Of a stretch of DNA of 14,264 nt, positions 9,123 to 14,264 are shown piece after piece. The DNA lies in assembly GCA_018383375.1 (NCBI GenBank), contig JAHAWW010000036.1, positions 1 through 14,264 of the forward strand, read 5' to 3'. The notes under the pieces were generated by a model. It did no database searches and was not told the DNA's origin. It saw only the letters and a program-made list of their open reading frames with translations. Numbering within the stretch: the first letter of the stretch is position 1; each line of letters begins with the position of its first letter. This DNA is from Prevotellamassilia sp. (GTDB taxonomy: Bacteria; Bacteroidota; Bacteroidia; Bacteroidales; Bacteroidaceae). The translations under genes and the position numbers were made by a program.

Positions 9123-9142
9123 GTGACTGAACGTTCAGTCAC
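9123..9142. promoter_or_regulatory. Perfect 20-bp palindrome, TetR-operator-like
   Basis: GTGACTGAAC followed directly by its reverse complement GTTCAGTCAC, with no mismatch. The TGAACGTTCA core resembles operators bound by TetR-family repressors. However, it lies between two convergent operons with no promoter visible beside it. As RNA it would fold into an 8-bp stem with an ACGU loop, so a role as a transcript 3'-end hairpin for the helicase operon is equally possible; no U-run follows. The surrounding 8974-9192 has no gene I can support and contains three copies of CAATCACAC (9074, 9082, 9146). Confidence 0.5.
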
Positions 9143-9192
9143 GCTCAATCACACTCCGACGTAAAAATAAGTGGGACGATACGGCACAAATA

Positions 9193-9239
9193 ATTCCGCG
9201 CATCTATTTCTCATCAAGTTGAGAAACGATGCGCGGAAT
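9193..9239 (-). terminator. Two-part hairpin, probable terminator of the rplT operon
   Basis: A 12-bp perfect outer stem ATTCCGCGCATC (9193-9204) pairs with GATGCGCGGAAT (9228-9239). An inner 7-bp stem TTTCTCA (9207-9213) pairs with TGAGAAA (9220-9226) around a TCAAGT loop. It sits 27 bp downstream of the rplT stop. The following U-run on the minus strand is poor (TATTTG), so termination may be imperfect, or the hairpin may mainly stabilise the 3' end. It could serve both convergent operons. Confidence 0.65.
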
Positions 9240-9266
9240 GTGTTTGTTATAAGAATCTGCTGTTTC

Positions 9267-9611
9267 TTACTTCACTTTGGCAACGATAGCCTTGAAAGCT
9301 TCGGGGCTGTTGACTGCGAGGTCGGCAAGGACCTTGCGGTTGATTTCGATGCCGGCCTTGTGGAGGGCACCCATCAACTGAGAGTAAGAAAGGCCTTCGA
9401 GGCGTGCAGCAGCGTTGATACGCTGAATCCAAAGCGCGCGGAAGTTGCGTTTTTTGGTACGACGGTCACGGTAGGCATAGGTCAGACCTTTTTCCCAGGT
9501 GTTTTTGGCAACGGTCCAAACGTTCTTACGTGCGCCATAGTAGCCGCGTGTAAGTTTCAGAATTCTTTTTCTTTTCGCTCTTGAGGCGACATGGTTGACT
9601 GATCTTGGCAT
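9267..9611 (-). CDS. rplT: 50S ribosomal protein L20
   Basis: Primary 23S rRNA-binding protein required for early large-subunit assembly. 114 residues, normal for the family, beginning MPRSVNHVASRAKRKRILKL with the typical basic N-terminal arm. The conserved GYYGARKN and RDRRTKKRNFRALWIQRINA segments are present and followed by the globular C-terminal part (GLSYSQLMGALHKAGIEINR). Last gene of the thrS-infC-rpmI-rplT operon, 106 bp after rpmI. In other bacteria L20 represses this operon by binding its mRNA; no L20 site can be identified by eye here. Confidence 0.97.
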   Translation of the reverse strand: MPRSVNHVASRAKRKRILKLTRGYYGARKNVWTVAKNTWEKGLTYAYRDRRTKKRNFRALWIQRINAAARLEGLSYSQLMGALHKAGIEINRKVLADLAVNSPEAFKAIVAKVK

Positions 9612-9717
9612 AATTTTTGTTGTTTTGGCTGCCGGCGTCGTTATGAGTTTGTGTTGACGATCTTGGTGCCGGTCACCCGATTAAACTAAAAAGGATGTGA
9701 AAAAAAGACGGGTTGGT

Positions 9718-9915
9718 TTAGCGCATACAGAGCAATTCGCGCACTTGGCGTGTGTTGGTACCGTCCACGAGACCTGCGTGCTGAAGGTTGCGTTTTTGCT
9801 TTTTGGTCTTCTTGGTCAAGATGTGACTGTGGAAAGCGTGATGTCTTTTAATCTTACCCGTTCCGGTAAGGTGGAACCTTTTTTTGGCACCGGAATTAGT
9901 CTTAACTTTTGGCAT
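9718..9915 (-). CDS. rpmI: 50S ribosomal protein L35
   Basis: Small basic large-subunit protein. From ATG 9915 it is 65 residues, the standard L35 length, starting MPKVKTNSGAKKRFHLTGTG and containing the conserved HHAFHSHILTKKTKKQKRNL segment. The frame is open further upstream to an ATG at 9984, but those 23 residues do not belong to L35. The start is preceded by an A-rich stretch (ACAAAAACAAAAGAAA). It lies 85 bp downstream of infC and 106 bp upstream of rplT. Confidence 0.97.
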   Translation of the reverse strand: MPKVKTNSGAKKRFHLTGTGKIKRHHAFHSHILTKKTKKQKRNLQHAGLVDGTNTRQVRELLCMR

Positions 9916-9970
9916 TTTCTTTTGTTTTTGTAAATGATGATTATTAAACGAGCGGCTGCGTGAGATACCA

Positions 9971-9997
9971 AACACAGCGCGCATCTTTCTCTGTGTT
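9971..9997 (-). promoter_or_regulatory. Hairpin in the infC-rpmI spacer
   Basis: A perfect 7-bp inverted repeat, AACACAG (9971-9977) with CTGTGTT (9991-9997) and a 13-nt loop, begins right after the infC stop. It has no U-run, so it is more likely an mRNA processing, stability or translational-control structure than a terminator. Function unproven. Confidence 0.3.
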
Positions 9998-10000
9998 GTG

Positions 10001-10660
10001 TCAGAAGTCTTCGCCCTCGACCTTCGGTCCGGTGTATTCTTTTTTCACCTTGACGGCCGGTGCAGCTTTCACCTTGACGGCTTGGCCTTCGGCGTTGGCG
10101 TCGCCTGCATGCTCATCGGCATTGTGCTTGGCGGCAGCGGTCTTTTTGGGGGCAATGAAGATGGTCATGCGCTTGCCTTCGAGCACGGGCATTTGCTCCA
10201 CCTTGCCGTATTCTTCAAGGTCGTTGGCAAAACGCAGCAAGAGCACTTCGCCTTGTTCCTTAAAGAGGATGCTTCGTCCGCGGAAGAAAACATAGGCTTT
10301 GACCTTGTCTCCCTCGGCGAGGAAGCCTTTGGCATGTTTGAGCTTGAAGTTGTAGTCGTGATCGTCGGTCTGGGGTCCGAATCGGATTTCCTTGACGTCG
10401 ATTTTGACTTGCTTTGCCTTGAGCTCTTTTTGTCTTTTTTTCTGCTGATAGAGGAACTTGGAGTAGTCTATCATACGGCAGACAGGCGGCACAGCGTTGG
10501 GTGAAATCTCGACGAGGTCGAGACCTTTGCGCTCTGCCATCTGAAGCGCCTTTGACGTAGGCAAAACTTCCGCTTCGATATCATCGCCCACAACGCGCAC
10601 TTCCTTGGCTCGGATTTGCTCGTTGACGCGATAGCGGTTTTTCATTTTGTCGTTCTTCAT
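10001..10660 (-). CDS. infC: Translation initiation factor IF-3
   Basis: Binds the 30S subunit, prevents premature 50S joining and checks start-codon/initiator-tRNA pairing. 219 residues starting MKNDKMKNRYRVNEQIRAKE; a second ATG at 10645 is possible. The N-domain carries LDLVEISPNAVPPVCRMIDY, and the C-domain KEIRFGPQTDDHDYNFKLKHA and KVKAYVFFRGR...LEGKRMTIFI. E. coli IF-3 has 180 residues; here about 42 extra residues follow APKK near 171-174, a low-complexity tail of Ala, Lys, Glu and Val including VKVKAAPAVKVKKEYTG. ATG start here, unlike the AUU start of E. coli infC. It follows thrS by 112 bp. Confidence 0.97.
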   Translation of the reverse strand: MKNDKMKNRYRVNEQIRAKEVRVVGDDIEAEVLPTSKALQMAERKGLDLVEISPNAVPPVCRMIDYSKFLYQQKKRQKELKAKQVKIDVKEIRFGPQTDDHDYNFKLKHAKGFLAEGDKVKAYVFFRGRSILFKEQGEVLLLRFANDLEEYGKVEQMPVLEGKRMTIFIAPKKTAAAKHNADEHAGDANAEGQAVKVKAAPAVKVKKEYTGPKVEGEDF

Positions 10661-10772
10661 TCGAATGCTTCTCTGTGTGCTCTGGGAGTGGAGTTTATGG
10701 GCTGGAATAACGAGATGATTGTCTGTGGTTTTATCTATTCTGAGCCTATGTTTCCCGAAAGCGACTGCAAAT

Positions 10773-12716
10773 TTAATAGTTTTTTGTCATTTCAACGACC
10801 TCGTCATTGATTTTCTTTGCAAAATCAGCGATTTTCATGATGCCTTGGTCGCCTTCGCCTTGTTTGCGGACGGCCACGTTGCCCTCGGCGGCCTCTTTTT
10901 CGCCCACAATGAGCAGGTAGGGGATGTGTTTCATCTCGTTGTCTCGGATTTTGCGGCCAATCTTTTCAGAGCGTTCGTCGACGAAGGCGCGCACGTCGGC
11001 TTGGTCGAGCTGGCGGCACACTTCGTGGGCATAGTCGTTGAATTTATCTGAGATGGGGAGCACGGCCACTTGGTCGGGCATGAGCCAGAGGGGGAAGTGT
11101 CCGGCAGTGTGCTCGATGAGCACCGCCACGAAGCGTTCCATCGAGCCGAACGGGGCACGGTGTATCATCACGGGGCGATGCTTGGCATTGTCGGCACCGG
11201 TGTATTCGAGGTTGAAGCGCTCGGGCAGGTTATAGTCCACCTGAATGGTGCCCAACTGCCAGCGACGTCCAAGTGCGTCTTTGACCATAAAATCGAGTTT
11301 CGGGCCATAGAAGGCGGCTTCGCCGTATTCAATCTTGGCGGTCAGTCCTTTTTCCTCACAGGCTTCGATGATGGCTTGCTCTGCACGCTCCCAGTTTTCT
11401 TCGGTGCCGATATATTTGGCACGGTTCACCTTGTCGCGCAATGAGATTTGGGCCTCAAACTTGTCAAACTTGAGTGCTCTGAAGATAATCATAATAATGT
11501 CCATCACGCGAAGGAACTCGTCCTTCACTTGGTCGGGACGGCAGAAGATGTGGGCATCGTCTTGGGTAAAACCGCGCACACGCGTCAATCCGTGGAGCTC
11601 ACCGCTCTGCTCATAGCGATAGACCGTGCCAAACTCGGCCAGACGCAGGGGTAGGTCTTTGTATGAGCGCGGTTTCCAAGCATAGATGGCGCAGTGGTGG
11701 GGACAGTTCATCGGCTTGAGCATATACTCTTCGCCCTCCTCGGGTGTGTGGATGGGCTGAAAGGAGTCTTTGCCATATTTGGCATAGTGGCCGGAAGTGA
11801 CGTAGAGGTTTTTCGAACCGATATGCGGTGTCATAACCTGCTGATAGCCATATCGTTTTTGGATTTTCTTCAAGAAATCCTCAAGGCGCAGACGCAGGGC
11901 TGTGCCTTTGGGCAACCACATGGGCAGACCTTTGCCCACGAGGTCGGAGAACATGAAGAGCTCCATTTCCTTACCGATTTTGCGGTGGTCGCGTCGTTTG
12001 GCTTCTTCAAGGAGTTGGAGATATTCGTCGAGCATCTTTTTCTTGGGGAATGAGATGCCGTAGACACGTGTGAGTTGCGGGCGGTTTTCGTCGCCTCGCC
12101 AATAGGCCGAGCTGACGGCCATAACCTTGACCGCTTTGATGGCGCTGGTGTTCATGAGGTGCGGACCGCGGCACAAGTCGGTATATCCGCCCTGGGTGTA
12201 AGTGGTGATGTGGCCGTCTTCGAGGTCGTTGATAAGTTCGAGTTTATACGTCTGTCCGTCGGCTTCAAATGCTTTGAGGGCATCGGCTTTAGAGATGCTT
12301 TTTCTCACGAGGCTTTCGCCGCGCTGCACGAGTTCTTGCATTTTCTTCTCGATGACGGGGAAGTCGCTTTCGCTAATGCTTTTTCCCTGGGGCGGCATCA
12401 CGTCGTAGTAGAAGCCGTTTTCGATGGCCGGTCCGATACCAAACTGGGTTCCGGGCCATAGTTCTTGCATAGCCTCGGCCATGAGGTGAGCTGAGGTGTG
12501 CCAGAAGGCGTGTTTACCCTCTTCGTCGTCCCATTTATAGAGTTGTATGGTGGCGTCTTCTTCGATTGGTCGGTTGAGTTCGGTGGTTTCACCGTTCACA
12601 CCACATGCCAGCACATCGTGTGCCAATCTTGAAGAAATGCTTTCGGCTATTTGCAGTCCCGTGATACCCTTTTCGTATTCACGCACTGAGCCATCGGGAA
12701 ATGTAATCTTAATCAT
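10773..12716 (-). CDS. thrS: Threonyl-tRNA synthetase
   Basis: Class II aminoacyl-tRNA synthetase that charges tRNA-Thr and removes mischarged serine. 647 residues, full length. An N-terminal TGS domain (about 1-62) is followed by the editing domain with H73 and H77 (HTSAH) and C182/H186 (CRGPH). The catalytic core has zinc ligands C338 (MNCPHH), H389 (DDAHIF) and H519 (MIHRA), and motif 2 around RYEQSGELHGLTRVRGFTQ. The C-terminal anticodon-binding domain begins near 545 (MPDQVAVLPISDKFNDYA). All editing and zinc residues are present. First gene of the thrS-infC-rpmI-rplT operon. Its promoter is at 12742-12772, leaving a leader of only about 20 nt, too short for a T-box or other riboswitch. 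Confidence 0.98.
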   Translation of the reverse strand: MIKITFPDGSVREYEKGITGLQIAESISSRLAHDVLACGVNGETTELNRPIEEDATIQLYKWDDEEGKHAFWHTSAHLMAEAMQELWPGTQFGIGPAIENGFYYDVMPPQGKSISESDFPVIEKKMQELVQRGESLVRKSISKADALKAFEADGQTYKLELINDLEDGHITTYTQGGYTDLCRGPHLMNTSAIKAVKVMAVSSAYWRGDENRPQLTRVYGISFPKKKMLDEYLQLLEEAKRRDHRKIGKEMELFMFSDLVGKGLPMWLPKGTALRLRLEDFLKKIQKRYGYQQVMTPHIGSKNLYVTSGHYAKYGKDSFQPIHTPEEGEEYMLKPMNCPHHCAIYAWKPRSYKDLPLRLAEFGTVYRYEQSGELHGLTRVRGFTQDDAHIFCRPDQVKDEFLRVMDIIMIIFRALKFDKFEAQISLRDKVNRAKYIGTEENWERAEQAIIEACEEKGLTAKIEYGEAAFYGPKLDFMVKDALGRRWQLGTIQVDYNLPERFNLEYTGADNAKHRPVMIHRAPFGSMERFVAVLIEHTAGHFPLWLMPDQVAVLPISDKFNDYAHEVCRQLDQADVRAFVDERSEKIGRKIRDNEMKHIPYLLIVGEKEAAEGNVAVRKQGEGDQGIMKIADFAKKINDEVVEMTKNY

Positions 12717-12741
12717 TTGATTGTTTTTTAGTTTTGGAGGA

Positions 12742-12772
12742 CAAAGTTAGTGCAAATGAGAGTAAAGGCAAA
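12742..12772 (-). promoter_or_regulatory. Promoter of the thrS operon, formed by the first repeat unit
   Basis: On the minus strand TTTG (12769-12772), 19 bases, then TAACTTTG (12742-12749), a perfect match to the Bacteroidota consensus. The -7 box straddles the outer edge of the tandem array and the -33 box lies in the left arm of the first palindromic unit, so the promoter is almost wholly made of repeat sequence. Transcription should start near 12735. Confidence 0.75.
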
Positions 12773-13143
12773 ATGAAAGACATAGTTTTTCGTTTTGCTT
12801 TTGCCGAGTGCAGCCTAACTTGCACGAAGTGAAAGTTAGTGCAAGGCGAGCGGTAAGCAAAATAAAAAAAGAATTTTTTTAGATTGCTTACCCGAGCCGC
12901 AGCCTAACTTGCACAAAGTGAGAGTTAGTGCAAATGAGAGTAAAGGCAAAATGAAAGACATAGTTTTTCGTTTTGCTTTTGCCGAGTGCAGCTAACTTGC
13001 ACGAAGTGAAAGTTAGTGCAAATGAGAGTAAAGGCAAAATGAAAGACATAATTTTTCGTTTTGCCTTTGCCGAGTGCAGCCTAACTTATTAAAAGTTAGT
13101 GCAAGGCGAGCGGTAAGCAAAATAAAAAGTATATTTTGATTGC
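12746..13143. repeat. Tandem array of 83-89 bp palindromic units, subtypes A and B
   Basis: Units begin with GTTAGTGCAA at 12746 (A), 12835 (B), 12924 (A), 13012 (A) and 13095 (B, truncated), with spacings of 89, 89, 88 and 83 bp. A units are nearly identical to each other and contain GCAAAATGAAA facing TTTCGTTTTGC around a short A/T-rich loop. B units contain GGTAAGCAA; in the full B copy it faces TTGCTTACC around an A/T-rich loop. Full units end in TGCAGC-CTAACTT or a close variant, mirroring the AAGTTAG-TGCA at their start, so the whole unit is a large imperfect palindrome. Between most units lies GCAC-RAA-GTGA, itself a small hairpin flanked by CTAACTT and AGTTAG. The array has no unique spacers, no open reading frame and no transposase. 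Confidence 0.9.
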
Positions 13144-13151
13144 AAAACCCA

Positions 13152-13192
13152 CTCACCCATCCTCACCCATATAATATATACGCGCACGCGCG
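13152..13192. repeat. CTCACCCAT doublet followed by alternating purine-pyrimidine tract
   Basis: CTCACCCAT occurs at 13152-13160 and again at 13162-13170. After a short A/T stretch, TATATA at 13175-13180 joins CGCGCACGCGCG at 13181-13192: 18 bases of strict pyrimidine-purine alternation, the composition that favours Z-DNA. It directly abuts the truncated end of the tandem array. No gene is seen from here to 13713. Confidence 0.5.
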
Positions 13193-13369
13193 AGAAAACA
13201 CCTCACACACACGCCTTACACAAATGTTCAAAAGTCTGCGTCAACCGTGACACGCCATCATACAAAAAAGGCATTTTTTAATACCGAACTATTATGCCGG
13301 CTCTTGCCACACTTCGACAATACCCTGAAAAGCGCACAAAAACCGTCTTCAATTGGGCAAACCACTCCC

Positions 13370-13432
13370 GTCATAAGCCCAGAAATCATTGTCCTTAGTC
13401 CAGAAATCACAGTCATAAGGACAGTAAAGCCC
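13370..13432. repeat. Three imperfect 21-bp direct repeats
   Basis: Units start at 13370 (GTCATAAGCCCAGAAATCA), 13391 (GTCCTTAGTCCAGAAATCA) and 13412 (GTCATAAGGACAGTAAAG). CCAGAAATCA is identical in the first two and GTCATAAG in the first and third. A 21-bp period is two helical turns, which fits phased protein binding, and it also yields heptapeptide repeats in both overlapping reading frames, neither of which looks like a real gene. Confidence 0.6.
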
Positions 13433-13441
13433 CTAACAGAC

Positions 13442-13465
13442 AAAAAAAAGAGGCCTCACAGCCTC
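13442..13465 (-). terminator. Intrinsic terminator-like hairpin with U-run, minus strand
   Basis: On the minus strand GAGGC (13465-13461), loop TGTGAG, GCCTC (13454-13450) is followed by eight consecutive T (13449-13442), the canonical intrinsic terminator pattern. No minus-strand gene is visible to its right, so it may end an unannotated small or antisense RNA, or insulate the thrS side from antisense transcription. The stem is short. Confidence 0.4.
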
Positions 13466-13561
13466 CCTTCTTTCTTTGCCTTAAGATACCATTTTTCCCA
13501 ACCACACAAAAAGACAAACTACGGAGTTCACAATTTCAGTAATCCATAAAAATGGTTAAGG

Positions 13562-13591
13562 AAATTAAATCTGACAGTCAGAATTTAATTT
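13562..13591. promoter_or_regulatory. 30-bp dyad, operator candidate for the hydrolase gene
   Basis: AAATTAAAT (13562-13570) mirrors ATTTAATTT (13583-13591), and CTGAC (13571-13575) mirrors GTCAG (13577-13581); only one unpaired A (13582) breaks the symmetry. It covers the place where a -33 box would lie relative to the -7 box at 13610, as expected for a regulator that blocks or replaces -33 recognition. Confidence 0.5.
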
Positions 13592-13609
13592 AGAATTGCT
13601 ACAATTTTA

Positions 13610-13617
13610 TATTTTTG
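13610..13617 (+). promoter_or_regulatory. -7 box candidate for the hydrolase gene
   Basis: TATTTTTG matches TANNTTTG. No TTTG stands 19-21 bases upstream; that stretch is part of the AT-rich dyad. The predicted transcript has a leader of roughly 90 nt before ATG 13714. Confidence 0.4.
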
Positions 13618-13713
13618 CCTCATAATAGGGGTATAATAGTGCAGTCGCTCACACTCGCCCCACCACTTGCTTACACACAAAAAATCCATCAACACTCAAA
13701 CCATTAAACGTTT

Positions 13714-14264
13714 ATGACAAGCCAATTTTTCACCAACAAATGCCTTACTCTGGCATTGATGGGCACAATGGCCCTCGGCACCACCTCATGCGGTGACGAC
13801 GACTATGAATTGCCCACCAACAACACAATCGACTGCATCACCGATGCCAACAAGTTGGCTATGATTTACTCTATGAAAGACCTCGACGGAGCCGGCAGAC
13901 TCTATGAGATCAACTACACCGAGGACTACAAGCTCGACGAAGTGTTGCAGTCGGGCAAGACCAAGACCGAGGACCTTTTCACCTTTGTGGCCTCTCTGCT
14001 CTACGACAAGATGCCCTCACATAAAGTGCAACTCAACTACGGTGCCGGCTGTAGCGCCTTTGCCGTACCCCGCGCAGACGGCATCGGCTTCCTGATGGGC
14101 CGTAACTACGACTACCGCCACTTCACGGCCGACAAGAAGAGCTACATCCCCACCGCAGCCATCCTCGTGCACACGGCTCCCAAAAACGGCAAAAAGTCCA
14201 TCTCGATGGTAGACGGTATGCAAATGGGCTATCACCAAGGCTTCTACACCGACGGCTCATCAGA
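13714..14264 (+). CDS. Linear amide C-N hydrolase family lipoprotein (choloylglycine hydrolase-like), 3' end beyond window
   Basis: N-terminal nucleophile hydrolase of the family that includes bile salt hydrolase, penicillin V acylase and acyl-CoA:6-APA acyltransferase; the substrate cannot be told. 183 codons are visible from ATG 13714. A type II signal peptide (TLALMGTMALGTTSC) ends at the lipidated Cys26, followed by GDDDYE, an acidic stretch like the Bacteroidota signal for surface-exposed lipoproteins. Cys113 in NYGAGCSAFAVP is the likely nucleophile: Arg130 and Asp133 of GRNYD follow at +17 and +20, close to the +16 and +19 of bile salt hydrolase (C2, R18, D21). Because the nucleophile must become N-terminal, cleavage between Gly112 and Cys113 is expected. 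An A/T-rich leader (CCATTAAACGTTT) precedes the start. Confidence 0.85.
   Translation, partial: MTSQFFTNKCLTLALMGTMALGTTSCGDDDYELPTNNTIDCITDANKLAMIYSMKDLDGAGRLYEINYTEDYKLDEVLQSGKTKTEDLFTFVASLLYDKMPSHKVQLNYGAGCSAFAVPRADGIGFLMGRNYDYRHFTADKKSYIPTAAILVHTAPKNGKKSISMVDGMQMGYHQGFYTDGSS

Noticed and set aside
12717..12745. T-box or riboswitch for thrS
   Set aside because: The leader after the predicted start is only about 20 nt, too short for such a structure.
12746..13143. CRISPR-like repetitive array
   Set aside because: The units are contiguous, share most of their sequence and lack unique spacers of constant length; no cas genes are present.
13247..13549. Plus-strand 100-codon frame (with an overlapping minus-strand 61-codon frame)
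   Set aside because: Its heptapeptide periodicity comes from the 21-bp repeats, and it spans a terminator-like hairpin and homopolymer run. No start context or homology is visible.

Overview
This window looks like a chromosomal segment of a Bacteroidota bacterium, most likely from the Prevotella/Bacteroides group. Three things point there: promoters of the TTTG-N19/20-TANNTTTG type, A-rich start regions without Shine-Dalgarno sequences, and protein sequences of Bacteroidota character (a transketolase with a GHPGGAMGG motif, and an IF3 beginning MKND). The genus is inferred, not proven. Most of the window is core housekeeping sequence; the unusual material lies between the genes.

Layout. (1) Positions 1-2014, minus strand: transketolase, complete except for the last few C-terminal codons, with a near-ideal promoter at 2091-2122. 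(2) 2130-2848: a long divergent intergenic region holding a 176-bp inverted-repeat-bounded element that resembles a MITE, and two candidate promoters for lon. (3) 2849-8973, plus strand: a compact run of lon protease, tgt (tRNA-guanine transglycosylase, 4-bp overlap with lon), an LptF/LptG-family permease and a DEAD-box RNA helicase. (4) 8974-9266: a convergent gap with a perfect 20-bp palindrome and a long two-part hairpin that probably ends the ribosomal-protein operon. (5) 9267-12716, minus strand: the classic thrS-infC-rpmI-rplT translation operon, read thrS first. (6) 12717-13713: a 1-kb divergent intergenic region crowded with repeats. (7) 13714 to the end, plus strand: the N-terminal part of a predicted surface lipoprotein of the linear amide C-N hydrolase (choloylglycine hydrolase / penicillin acylase) family.

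The most notable structure is the tandem array at 12746-13143, upstream of thrS. It has four full units and one partial unit of 83-89 bp, in two sequence subtypes ordered A-B-A-A-B'. Each full unit is a large imperfect palindrome. All five units keep a minus-strand TTTG-N19-TAACTYT pattern, although the 19 bases between differ between A and B. The unit nearest thrS has a perfect -7 box (TAACTTTG) and appears to be the actual thrS promoter. The array therefore looks like a palindromic repeat that carries, or has become, a promoter. No defence system, CRISPR array, phage or complete insertion sequence is visible.
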